From Actinomadura chibensis NBRC 106107 (GTDB lineage Bacteria; Actinomycetota; Actinomycetes; Streptosporangiales; Streptosporangiaceae), in the NCBI RefSeq assembly GCF_001552135.1, contig NZ_BCQP01000051.1:1-64000 (forward strand): DNA of 64,000 bases, read 5' to 3'. A program made the position numbers and the translations under genes. The notes under the pieces are model-generated. The model had not been told where the DNA came from, did not search any database, and was given only the letters and a program-made list of their open reading frames with translations. How positions within the stretch are numbered: the first letter of the stretch is position 1; each line of letters opens with the position of its first letter. Shown here in pieces: positions 10,731 through 18,210 of this stretch.

Positions 10731-11165
10731 TCAGCCGTTCAGGACGAGGCTGGACTTGATGAGCGACGTCTCGGGGTCCGGCCGGTCGAGGAGCTGGAAG
10801 GTGCGGGTGCCGGCGAGGCCGTGGTAGCGGCCGCTGATCCCGTGCGCGGGCACCGACTTCGGCTCGGTCACCGGGAACATCGTGTACGTGCCCGACCAGG
10901 TGACGCTGCCGTCCGCGTAGTCGTCGCGGGCGCTGACGATCTGCATGATGGTGCCGTCCGGCCGGGCGAAGATCACCGAGGTGCCGGTCGCGGTGCCGAT
11001 CTGCGTGCCGTCGGCGTCGTACAGCTCGTCCTCGAACTCGACGCTGGACCCGAGGTTGACGCCGAATTGCGCGCCCTCTCCGCTTTCCGGTTTGCCACCG
11101 AAAACGATGGTGGTGTGGCAGATCTCCTTGATGTCCTCAAGGGTGATGGCTGTCGCGGTGTTCAT
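10731..11165 (-). CDS. AbyU-like beta-barrel spirotetronate cyclase (predicted [4+2] cyclase)
   Basis: A 144-residue protein without signal peptide or membrane segment. The central FEDELYDADGTQIGT stretch and the later GISGRYHGLAG stretch match, as I recall them, the conserved strands of AbyU and its relatives, small eight-stranded barrels of about 140 residues that catalyse intramolecular Diels-Alder closure of the spirotetronate ring. Allene-oxide-cyclase-like barrels share the fold and are the main alternative. It is the first gene of the PKS operon, with an SD-like GGCGGGAG ahead of the ATG. The product prediction of a spirotetronate for the cluster rests largely on this gene. Family assignment is by remembered sequence similarity, not a search. 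Confidence 0.8.
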   Translation of the reverse strand: MNTATAITLEDIKEICHTTIVFGGKPESGEGAQFGVNLGSSVEFEDELYDADGTQIGTATGTSVIFARPDGTIMQIVSARDDYADGSVTWSGTYTMFPVTEPKSVPAHGISGRYHGLAGTRTFQLLDRPDPETSLIKSSLVLNG

Positions 11166-11404
11166 GGGACTCCCGCCTGATTGGTGGCGCTGCCTGACGC
11201 TTCATCGTCAAAGCGGCCGCTTAAGCCGCCCTAACCCGGGGCTAGGCGCGGTGCAAATTGGCGGCGCATTGTCGCGGCTTCAGCGGGCCCTAGTTCGCTT
11301 GCCTTCCTCGGAGGTAAGGGAGGCGGCGTGACCGCAGCGAAGCGAGGATCAGGAAGCTCCCCTTCGGGGGTCTGGGGGACGCCCCCCAGAAAGGCGGGGC
11401 CTCG
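11166..11404. promoter_or_regulatory. Divergent promoter region between cyclase/PKS operon and sugar operon
   Basis: A 239-nt intergenic stretch. It contains CTTAAG/CTAACC/CTAGG elements (11220-11246) spaced about one helical turn apart, then a block at 11258-11288 that recurs upstream of the 2,3-dehydratase gene with the same internal spacing, then a copy of a recurring hairpin element at 11328-11394. Promoters in both directions are expected here; no exact -10/-35 pair is claimed. Confidence 0.6.
11328..11394 (+). repeat. Recurring intergenic hairpin element, copy A
   Basis: It begins with GTGACCGCAGCGAAGCGAGG (11328) and ends with the stem TCTGGGGG / CCCCCAGA (11371-11378 and 11383-11390, loop ACGC) followed by AAAGG. 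The same two blocks occur twice in tandem at 51095-51248 on the other strand. AAAGG sits 10 nt before the TTG start of the next gene and may serve as its ribosome binding site. Confidence 0.75.
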
Positions 11405-12397
11405 TTGAGCGACGCGCTGCGCATCGGCGTGCTCGGCTGCGCCGCCATCGCGGGACGCAAGGTGCTGCCCGCCATGGCGCGGGTCGAGGACGTCGCGATC
11501 ACCGCGCTGGCGAGCCGGGACGCCGCGAAGGCCGCCGAGTTCGCCGGACGCTTCGGCGGCGCCCCCGTCACCGGTTACGCGAACCTCCTGGACCGTCCCG
11601 ACGTGGACGCCGTGTACGTCGCCGTCCCGACCGGCCTGCACCACCGGTGGGCGCTGCGGGCGCTGGAGGCGGGCAAGCACGTCCTCGTCGAGAAGCCGCT
11701 CACCGCCACGCTGGACGAGGCCGCCGAACTGGTCGCCGAGGCGAAGCGGGCCGGGCTGTGGCTGATGGACGACTTCATGTTCCGCCACCACTCCCAGCAC
11801 ACCGCCGTCCGGCGGCTCGTCGAGAGCGGGCGGATCGGCGAGGTGCGGTCGTTCGCCAGCGCCTTCGGGATCCCGCCGCTCGACCCGTCCGACGTCCGCT
11901 ACCAGGCGGAACTCGGCGGTGGAGCGCTGCTCGACGTCGGCGTGTACCCGGTGCAGGCGGCGCTGATGTTCCTCGGTGAGGAGCTGTCGGTCGCCGGGTC
12001 CGTCCTGCGCGTCGACCACGACCTGGGCGTCGACCTGGAGGGCGCGGCGCTGCTGCACACCCCCGGCGGCGTGCCCGCGCACCTCTCGTTCGGGTTCCGG
12101 TCGTCCTACCGGTCCATGTACGAGATCTGGGGCAGCGAGGGACGGATCGTCCTGGAGCGGGCCTTCACCCCGCCGCCCACCCTGAACCCGACCCTGCGGG
12201 TGGTCCGCCAGGACCACGCCGAGGAGATCACCCTTCCGCCCGACGACCAGTTCGCCCAGCTCGTCCGCGCGTTCGCGCGGGCGGTGCGGGACGGCGCGGT
12301 CTTCGACCCGTACGCCGACCGGCTGCTGCGGCACGCGGCGCTGGTCGACGACATCCGGAGCCGGGCGCGACGCGGTCCGGCCGGCCCCACCATTTGA
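11405..12397 (+). CDS. Gfo/Idh/MocA oxidoreductase, predicted dTDP-sugar 3-ketoreductase
   Basis: A 330-residue NAD(P)-dependent oxidoreductase. The N-terminal Rossmann fold carries GVLGCAAIAG, and the family signature VEKPL follows near residue 98. The C-terminal sheet domain includes GGGALLDVGVYP. In deoxysugar clusters such enzymes (KijD10, TylCII and SpnN types) reduce the C-3 keto group left by 2,3-dehydration, giving 2,6-dideoxy sugars; a 2,3-dehydratase is encoded at 26320. The start is TTG, 10 nt after AAAGG; no ATG occurs near the N-terminus. It is first in a rightward set with rmlA, rmlB and a glycosyltransferase. Substrate is inferred from context. Confidence 0.88.
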   Translation: MSDALRIGVLGCAAIAGRKVLPAMARVEDVAITALASRDAAKAAEFAGRFGGAPVTGYANLLDRPDVDAVYVAVPTGLHHRWALRALEAGKHVLVEKPLTATLDEAAELVAEAKRAGLWLMDDFMFRHHSQHTAVRRLVESGRIGEVRSFASAFGIPPLDPSDVRYQAELGGGALLDVGVYPVQAALMFLGEELSVAGSVLRVDHDLGVDLEGAALLHTPGGVPAHLSFGFRSSYRSMYEIWGSEGRIVLERAFTPPPTLNPTLRVVRQDHAEEITLPPDDQFAQLVRAFARAVRDGAVFDPYADRLLRHAALVDDIRSRARRGPAGPTI

Positions 12398-12452
12398 CCG
12401 GCAGCGATCAACCGGCATTCCACGGAATTGACCGGTACAGGAAAGGTCGATT

Positions 12453-13583
12453 ATGAAGGCCCTGGTTTTGGCCGGCGGTCACGGCACCCGGCTGCGGCCG
12501 TTCAGCCACACCATTCCGAAACAGCTCGTCCCGGTGGCCAACGCGCCCGTGCTCTTCCATGTGCTGGACGCGCTCCGCGCCGCGGGCGTCACCGAGACCG
12601 GCATCATCGTCAGCGCCCCGGGCGAGGCCGTCCGCGCCGCCGTCGGCGACGGCTCCCGGTTCGGCATGAGCGTCACCTACCTGCCGCAGGACGAGCCGCT
12701 CGGGCTCGCGCACTGCGTCCTCATCGCCCGCGACTTCCTCGCCGACGACGACTTCGTGATGTACCTCGCCGACAACGTGTTCGCCGACGGCATCGGCGAA
12801 CCGCTCCTTGAGTTCCAGGAGCGGCGGCCCGCGGCGCAGCTCGTCGTCGCCAAGGCCGCCGAGCCCACCGAATGCGGGATAGCCGAGGTCGACGACACCG
12901 GGCGCGTCCTCGGCGTAGAGGAGAAACCGGACCGCCCGCGCAGCGACCTCGCCGTCACCGGCGTCTATTTCTTCAGCGCGCAGATCCACGAGGCCGTCCG
13001 CGCGATCAAACCGAGCGCGCGAGGCGAGTTGGAGATCACCGACGCCGTCCAGTGGCTCGTGTCGCAGGGCCGGGACGTGCAGGCCCGCCTGCTCGCCGGT
13101 CCCTGGCACGACACCGGCACCGTCGACGGGCTGCTCGACTGCAACCGGACGCTGCTGGAGCGCCTCCGCCCCGAGGTCCGCGGCGCCGTCACCGCCGGGA
13201 CCGTCATCACCGGCCCCGTCGTCGTCGCCGAGGACGCCCTGATCGAGCGGTCCGTGATCACCGGCCCGGCGCTGCTCGGCCCCGGCTGCGTCGTGCGCGG
13301 CAGCCGGATCGGCCCCGGCACCTCGCTCGGCGCGGGCTGCCTGCTGGAGGACGCCGACGTCCGGCACTCGATGCTGCTGGACGGCGCGCACGTCACCGGC
13401 GTCGGCCCGATCGCCGGTTCGGTCATCGGCCGGAACGCGCTGGTCGGCCCGCCGCCCGGCGCGCCGGACGGCGGACCGGCCGCCCACCGCCTGGTGGTGG
13501 GCGACGATGGCCGGATCGAGGTCGCGGGACGGACCGAGGGGCCGGGGGGCGGCCCCCAGAAAGGTGAAGGTGGGGACGCGTGA
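12453..13583 (+). CDS. rmlA: Glucose-1-phosphate thymidylyltransferase, long RmlA type
   Basis: A 376-residue nucleotidyltransferase that makes dTDP-glucose from glucose 1-phosphate and dTTP, the entry step to the deoxysugar. The N-terminus MKALVLAGGHGTRLRPFSHT with PKQLVPVANAP is the pyrophosphorylase signature. A C-terminal left-handed beta-helix (hexapeptide-like, about 245-330) marks the long form found in antibiotic clusters (StrD-like). An SD AGGAAAGG precedes the ATG. The last 15 or so residues, rich in Gly and Pro, are encoded by a partial copy of the recurring GGGGGC/CCCCCAGAAAGG element. It overlaps rmlB by 4 nt (GTGA), so the two are translationally coupled. Confidence 0.95.
   Translation: MKALVLAGGHGTRLRPFSHTIPKQLVPVANAPVLFHVLDALRAAGVTETGIIVSAPGEAVRAAVGDGSRFGMSVTYLPQDEPLGLAHCVLIARDFLADDDFVMYLADNVFADGIGEPLLEFQERRPAAQLVVAKAAEPTECGIAEVDDTGRVLGVEEKPDRPRSDLAVTGVYFFSAQIHEAVRAIKPSARGELEITDAVQWLVSQGRDVQARLLAGPWHDTGTVDGLLDCNRTLLERLRPEVRGAVTAGTVITGPVVVAEDALIERSVITGPALLGPGCVVRGSRIGPGTSLGAGCLLEDADVRHSMLLDGAHVTGVGPIAGSVIGRNALVGPPPGAPDGGPAAHRLVVGDDGRIEVAGRTEGPGGGPQKGEGGDA
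13543..13564 (+). repeat. Partial copy of the recurring hairpin element inside the rmlA 3' end
   Basis: GGGGGGC-GG-CCCCC can pair, and it is followed by AGAAAGG, which resembles the 3' half of the element at 11371-11394. Here the element is translated as the RmlA tail. rmlB starts 15 nt downstream, and the closer AAGGTGGGG is the more likely SD. Confidence 0.5.
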
Positions 13584-14566
13584 GGCTGCTCGTCACCGGG
13601 GGAGCGGGGTTCATCGGCTCCCACTACGTCCGCTGCGCGCTCGAAGGGCGCTACCGGGGGCTGGAGGACGCGCGGATCACCGTCCTCGACAAGCTGACCT
13701 ACTCCGGGAACCCGGCCAACCTGCCGATGTCGCACCCGCGGCTCGACTTCGTCCAGGGCGACGTCTGCGACGCCGCGCTGCTGGCGTCGCTGCTGCCCGG
13801 GCACGAGGCCGTCCTGCACTTCGCCGCCGAGACCCACGTCGACCGGTCGCTGCTCAGCGGGGACGCCTTCGTCCGGACGAACGTCCTCGGCGTGCAGACC
13901 CTCCTCGAAGCCTGCCGCCACACCGGCGTCGACCGGGTCGTGATCGTCTCGACCGACGAGGTCTACGGGTCGATCGGCGAGGGCGCCTGGACCGAGGAGT
14001 CGCCGCTCGCCCCGAACTCGCCGTACGCGGCGTCCAAGGCGGGCGGCGACCTGATCGCCCGCGCCTACTGGCAGAGCCACAAGCTGAAGGTCACGATCAC
14101 CCGCTGCTCCAACAACTACGGGCCGTACCAGTTCACCGAGAAGGTCATCCCCCTCTTCATCACCAACCTGATCGACGGGAAGGACGTCCCGCTGTACGGC
14201 GACGGGCACCACGTCCGCGAATGGCTGCACGTCGACGACCACTGCCGCGCGCTGCACCTCGTCCTCACCGAGGGGCGCGCCGGGGAGGTCTACAACATCG
14301 GCGGGGACACCGCGCTGAGCAACCGGGAGCTGACCGGGCTGCTGCTGGACGCGTGCGGCGCCGGATGGGACCGCGTCCGGCACGTCCCCGACCGCAAGGG
14401 CCACGACGAGCGGTACGCGCTGGACGACACCAAGCTCCGCACGCAGCTCGGCTTCGTCCCGGCGACGCCGTTCGCCGCCGGGATCGCCGAGGTCGCCGAC
14501 TGGTACCGCGAGAACCGGGCGTGGTGGGAGCCGCTGCGCCACAAGGCCCGGCTGTCCGCCGGTTGA
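13580..14566 (+). CDS. rmlB: dTDP-glucose 4,6-dehydratase
   Basis: A 328-residue extended short-chain dehydrogenase converting dTDP-glucose to dTDP-4-keto-6-deoxyglucose. Visible motifs are the NAD site GGAGFIGSHYVR, the catalytic TDEVYGS, the YxxxK pair in SPYAASK, and the substrate loop NNYGPYQFTEKVIP. The start is GTG overlapping the rmlA stop. Length is typical of the family. It supplies the common 4-keto-6-deoxy intermediate for the 2,3-dehydratase and aminotransferase encoded further right. Confidence 0.96.
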   Translation: MRLLVTGGAGFIGSHYVRCALEGRYRGLEDARITVLDKLTYSGNPANLPMSHPRLDFVQGDVCDAALLASLLPGHEAVLHFAAETHVDRSLLSGDAFVRTNVLGVQTLLEACRHTGVDRVVIVSTDEVYGSIGEGAWTEESPLAPNSPYAASKAGGDLIARAYWQSHKLKVTITRCSNNYGPYQFTEKVIPLFITNLIDGKDVPLYGDGHHVREWLHVDDHCRALHLVLTEGRAGEVYNIGGDTALSNRELTGLLLDACGAGWDRVRHVPDRKGHDERYALDDTKLRTQLGFVPATPFAAGIAEVADWYRENRAWWEPLRHKARLSAG

Positions 14567-14578
14567 GATGGGGGAGTT

Positions 14579-15814
14579 GTGATGCGGATCCTTTTCGTAC
14601 CTATGCCGGTGTCCACGCACTACCTGTCGATGGTCCCGCTGGCCTGGGCCTGCCGCGCGGCGGGCCACGAGGTGCGGTTCGCGGTGCAGCCCGCGATCGT
14701 GGACACGATCAGGCGGTCCGGGCTGACCGCCGCCGTCGTCGCCGACGACTACGACTTCGCGGGCGCGATCGCCGCCCGCCGCCGCGCCCGCAAGGCGAGC
14801 GGCAAGCCGCTGACGCCGGACATGGTGGCGAACCTGTCGCCCGCCGAGCGCCGCGCGGTGAAGGAGCGGATGTTCGCCCCGCAGGTCGCCGCCGCCGAGA
14901 GCGTCGCCGACGGCCTCGTCGGCTACGCGCGCCGGTGGCGGCCCGAGCTGGTGGTGGCCGACCCGCTCGCGCTCGCCGGTCCGCTCGCCGCGGCGGCGGT
15001 GGACGCGCCGTTCGTCCGGCACCTGTGGGGGCCGGACGTCATCGGCGCCATGGGCTTCCCCGGCCTCGGCATCGCCGTGGACCACTGGCCGAGCGCGCTG
15101 CTGCGGCTGTACGAGCGGCACGGCGTCGAGCCCGCCGCCGACTACGCCGTCCACACCGTCGACCCGTGCCCGCCCAGCCTCCAGGCCCGCACCGGGGCGG
15201 GAGTGCTGCCGATGCGCTACGTCCCCTACAACGGGCCGGGCGTCGAGCCGGACTGGGCCGCCGGGTCCGGGCGCCGCCGCGTCTGCGTGACGTGGGGGAT
15301 GACGTCCAGCGCGGTCGGCGGGCGGGAGGGGTTCCTCGTCCCGTGGATCCTCAAGGCGCTCGCGGACTTCGACATGGAGATCGTCCTCGCGATCAAGGCG
15401 TCCGACCGCGAGCTGCTCGGCGACCCGCCGCCCGGCACGCTCATCGCCGAGGAGGTCCCGCTGCACCTGCTGCTGCCGTCCTGCGACGCGATCATCCACC
15501 AGGGCGGCGGCGGTACGCTGCTGACCGCCGCCGCGCTCGGGGTGCCGCAGCTGATCGTGACGAACTCCGGCGACCAGCAGTTCAACGCCCGGCTGCTGAC
15601 CGCGACCGGCGCGGGCGCCGCGGTGTCGGTCGGCGAGGCCGCCGACGGCCCGCTGAAGACGGCGATCGCGGGCCTGCTGCACGAGGACGCCGCCGCGCTG
15701 CGCGCCGCCGCGGACCGGCTCCGCGCGGAGATCGCGGCGCAGCCGACACCGGCCGCCGTCGCCGCCGCGCTCGCCGAGCGCGCCGGCCGGGACGGCCGGG
15801 CCGGGGCGGCCTGA
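14579..15814 (+). CDS. GT1-family glycosyltransferase (antibiotic type)
   Basis: A 411-residue glycosyltransferase of the GT-B fold. The N-terminus MRILFVPMPVSTHYLSMVPLA is the acceptor-domain opening typical of macrolide and aromatic polyketide glycosyltransferases. The donor-binding signature near the C-terminus reads HQGGGGTLLTAAALGVPQL, followed by DQQFNA. It should attach the cluster's dTDP-deoxysugar to the aglycone. The GTG at 14579 is immediately followed by an ATG (14582), and either can be the start; GGGGGAG lies just upstream. It is the last gene of the rmlA-rmlB set. It is the only glycosyltransferase in the window. Confidence 0.92.
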   Translation: MMRILFVPMPVSTHYLSMVPLAWACRAAGHEVRFAVQPAIVDTIRRSGLTAAVVADDYDFAGAIAARRRARKASGKPLTPDMVANLSPAERRAVKERMFAPQVAAAESVADGLVGYARRWRPELVVADPLALAGPLAAAAVDAPFVRHLWGPDVIGAMGFPGLGIAVDHWPSALLRLYERHGVEPAADYAVHTVDPCPPSLQARTGAGVLPMRYVPYNGPGVEPDWAAGSGRRRVCVTWGMTSSAVGGREGFLVPWILKALADFDMEIVLAIKASDRELLGDPPPGTLIAEEVPLHLLLPSCDAIIHQGGGGTLLTAAALGVPQLIVTNSGDQQFNARLLTATGAGAAVSVGEAADGPLKTAIAGLLHEDAAALRAAADRLRAEIAAQPTPAAVAAALAERAGRDGRAGAA

Positions 15815-15871
15815 CCGGGCCCCGCCCCCGGGGTCCCGGGCCGGTCCGGTTGCGAGAACGGCCGGTGTTCT

Positions 15872-15883
15872 GTAAACATTTAC
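15872..15883. promoter_or_regulatory. Putative TetR operator upstream of tetR
   Basis: GTAAACATTTAC, arms GTAAA/TTTAC, ends 3 bp before the tetR ATG. The same pattern GTAAAYATKTAC occurs in front of the MFS gene. The position suggests a leaderless or near-leaderless autoregulated transcript. Confidence 0.65.
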
Positions 15884-15886
15884 TTC

Positions 15887-16492
15887 ATGAGCACGAGCAG
15901 AGCGGCACTGTTGGACGCGGCCACCGCGGAGTTCGCCAAGCACGGCCTCCGGGGGGCCCGCATCCAGGACATCGTCGCGCGTGCGGGCGTCAACGAACGC
16001 ATGATCTACCACCACTTCGGCAGCAAGGAGAAGCTGTACGCCGCCGCGCTGGAGGACCGCTTCGCCGAACTGCGCGCGGCGTGGGCGCCCGTGCTGGAGA
16101 AGGCCGTGACGATGGAGCCCTACGAGGGCATGCGCTTCGCGCTCTCGGGGTTCGCCGACATCATCATGGGCCGTCCCCGGCTCGTCGGGCTCTGGCTGCA
16201 CGAGGCGCTGAACGGCTGGCGGACGCTGCCGCTGCCGACGGCCGACATGCTGCCGAGCGCGCTCTCCGAGATCTACGCCCGCGGGCAGAAGACGGGCGTC
16301 TTCAGCAAGGCGCGCCCCTTCGAGCTCGCACACGGGACGGCCATGGCGGCGATGTTCGGCATGGCGGTCATGGCCCCGCGCGGAGCGCAGATCCTCCGCG
16401 CGGGGGGTCCGGAGCTGGACGACGACGCCACCCGGCGCGACCTCGTCCTGGATCAGCTCATGAACGGCATGGCCACCCCGCGGGCGGACTGA
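15887..16492 (+). CDS. TetR-family transcriptional regulator
   Basis: A 201-residue regulator. The N-terminal helix-turn-helix contains FAKHGLRGARIQDIVARAGVNERMIYHHFGSKEKLY in the normal TetR arrangement, followed by a helical ligand-binding domain. No SD precedes the ATG; a palindrome ends three bases before it. The gene is followed by a hairpin and then by an MFS exporter with a matching palindrome, so it most likely represses both itself and the exporter until its ligand, perhaps the cluster product, accumulates. The ligand is inference. Confidence 0.93.
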   Translation: MSTSRAALLDAATAEFAKHGLRGARIQDIVARAGVNERMIYHHFGSKEKLYAAALEDRFAELRAAWAPVLEKAVTMEPYEGMRFALSGFADIIMGRPRLVGLWLHEALNGWRTLPLPTADMLPSALSEIYARGQKTGVFSKARPFELAHGTAMAAMFGMAVMAPRGAQILRAGGPELDDDATRRDLVLDQLMNGMATPRAD

Positions 16493-16500
16493 GCGGCGGG

Positions 16501-16532
16501 GCGCCGGCGCCCCGCGCGGGGAGCGCCGGCGC
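16501..16532 (+). terminator. Hairpin after tetR
   Basis: The 10-bp arms GCGCCGGCGC at 16501-16510 and 16523-16532 pair around a GC-rich loop. It could end tetR transcription; no U-tract follows, as is common in actinobacteria. Confidence 0.5.
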
Positions 16533-16547
16533 TCCGCCTTCAGGTCC

Positions 16548-16565
16548 GCAGTAAATATGTACTGC
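16548..16565. promoter_or_regulatory. Putative TetR operator upstream of the MFS exporter
   Basis: GCAGTA-AATATG-TACTGC is an 18-bp dyad. Its core GTAAATATGTAC matches the site before tetR in 10 of 12 positions. It lies 19 bp ahead of the exporter ATG. Confidence 0.7.
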
Positions 16566-16584
16566 ACCCTCACCTGGAGAACCG

Positions 16585-18078
16585 ATGAAGGCAGAAGCAG
16601 AGACGCCGACGGCGCGGGCGGACGACACCCGGCTCCCGCCCGCCCTCGTCAAGCTCATGGTGGTGATCACCCTGGGCGCCCTCATGGTCCAGCTCGACGC
16701 GACCATGACCAACGTCGCGTACAACACGCTGCTCAAGGAGTTCGACGTCTCGCTGCTGACCGTCCAGTGGGTCGGCAGCGGCTACCTGCTCGCGATGGCC
16801 ACGGTCATCCCGCTGACCGGCTGGGCGATGGACCGCTTCGGCGCCCGCTCGGTGTGGATCACGTGCCTCGCGCTGTTCCTGCTCGGCTCGGTGCTGTGCG
16901 GAGTGGCCTGGTCGGCGCACAGCCTGATCGCGTTCCGCATCGTGCAGGGGCTCGGCGGCGGGCTGCTGCTGCCGCTCGGCACGGCCGTCCTCGCGCAGGC
17001 CGCCGGGCCGCGGCGGCTCGGCCGCGCGATGGCCGCCGTCGGCATCCCCGCGGTGCTCGCCCCGATCCTCGGGCCGGTGCTCGGCGGGGTGCTGGTCAGC
17101 GACCTGAACTGGCGCTGGATCTTCTTCGTGAACGTGCCGATCTGCCTGCTCGCGATCGCGCTCTCGACCCGCTCGATCCCGGCCGAGCGGCGGCCCGACA
17201 CCCGGCGGCTCGACGTCCTCGGGGTGGCGCTGCTGTCGCCCGCCTGCGCCGTGATCGTCTACGGCTTCACCGCCGCCGGGCGCTACGTCAGCTTCGCCGA
17301 CTGGCACGCCTACACCCCGCTCGCCATCGGCGTCGTGCTCCTGCTCGTGTTCGCGTTCCACGTGCTGCGCACGAAGACCGAGCCGATCATCGACCTGCGG
17401 CTGTTCAAGGCGGTCCGGACGTTCACCGCGGGCACCGCCGTCCTGTTCGTCGGGACCACGGCCCTGTTCGGCGCCGTCGCGCTGCTGCCCCTCTACTACC
17501 AGCAGCTCCGCGGGTACAGCGCGCTTGAGGCCGGGCTGCTGCTCGTCCCGCAGGGCATCGGGATGGGGCTCGCGCTGCACTTCGCGGGCAAGCTCACCGA
17601 CAAGATCGCGCCGCGTCCGATCACGCTGTTCGGGCTGCTGCTGACCGCCGTGTCCACCTACGTCTACACGAACCTCGGGCCGCACACGAGCCTGTGGCTG
17701 ATCAGCATCATGCTGGTGGTCGGCGGGGCGGGGCTCGGCGCGGTGACCGTCCCGTCCATGGCGATCACCGTGCGCGGCCTGCCGCGCGAGATGATCCCCC
17801 GGGCCACCACCGCGAGCCGGATCCTGATGCAGCTCGGCGGCTCGTTCGGCGCGGCCGTGGTGCTGATCGTCCTGCAGAGCAGGCTCACCACGCACGCCGA
17901 GGCCGGGCACGGCCGGATCACGCCGCAGGGCATGGCCGACTCGTTCGGCGTCACGTTCTGGTGGGTGCTGGCGTTCGCGCTGGCCGCGGTCATCCCCGCC
18001 CTGCTGCTGCCCGGCAAGCCGCCGTCGCGGACGGCCCCGTCCGCCGCCCAGCAGGAGAAGCGCCCCGCCACCTCCTGA
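16585..18078 (+). CDS. MFS drug exporter, DHA2 (EmrB/QacA) type
   Basis: A 497-residue integral membrane protein with about 14 predicted transmembrane helices, as in proton-driven multidrug exporters. The first helix region has the typical GALMVQLDATMTNVAYNTLL motif. GWAMDRFGARSVW is the loop 2-3 motif A, and IPAVLAPILGPVLGG is the motif C that marks antiporters. SD GGAGA precedes the ATG. Directly downstream of tetR with a shared operator, it is the likely self-resistance or export pump of the polyketide cluster. It ends before a strong bidirectional hairpin. Confidence 0.93.
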   Translation: MKAEAETPTARADDTRLPPALVKLMVVITLGALMVQLDATMTNVAYNTLLKEFDVSLLTVQWVGSGYLLAMATVIPLTGWAMDRFGARSVWITCLALFLLGSVLCGVAWSAHSLIAFRIVQGLGGGLLLPLGTAVLAQAAGPRRLGRAMAAVGIPAVLAPILGPVLGGVLVSDLNWRWIFFVNVPICLLAIALSTRSIPAERRPDTRRLDVLGVALLSPACAVIVYGFTAAGRYVSFADWHAYTPLAIGVVLLLVFAFHVLRTKTEPIIDLRLFKAVRTFTAGTAVLFVGTTALFGAVALLPLYYQQLRGYSALEAGLLLVPQGIGMGLALHFAGKLTDKIAPRPITLFGLLLTAVSTYVYTNLGPHTSLWLISIMLVVGGAGLGAVTVPSMAITVRGLPREMIPRATTASRILMQLGGSFGAAVVLIVLQSRLTTHAEAGHGRITPQGMADSFGVTFWWVLAFALAAVIPALLLPGKPPSRTAPSAAQQEKRPATS

Positions 18079-18140
18079 GGAGGCGGCCCGGGCTGAGCAA
18101 GCCGGAGAAAGCAAGCCGGAAAAGCAAGACGCAGAAGAAG

Positions 18141-18174
18141 AAGGTCTCCCCCTGGCGGCTGGGGGAGACCTTCT
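18141..18174. terminator. Bidirectional terminator between MFS gene and ccr
   Basis: A perfect 13-bp stem GAAGGTCTCCCCC / GGGGGAGACCTTC with an 8-nt loop lies between convergent genes. It should stop both the exporter transcript and the seven-gene leftward operon ending with ccr. Confidence 0.85.
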
Positions 18175-18210
18175 CCTGCGGGGTGCGGGGATACGCCTTG
18201 GACCGAGGTG

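Noticed and set aside
4400..10759. A 2119-codon open frame on the plus strand opposite the PKS gene
   Set aside because: The translation is Arg/Gly/Pro-rich without domains, while the minus strand encodes a perfect PKS module. It is an antisense shadow caused by high GC at third positions.
12965..16573. Long minus-strand frames opposite rmlB, the glycosyltransferase and tetR
   Set aside because: Low-complexity translations covering several unmistakable plus-strand genes; no start context or motifs.
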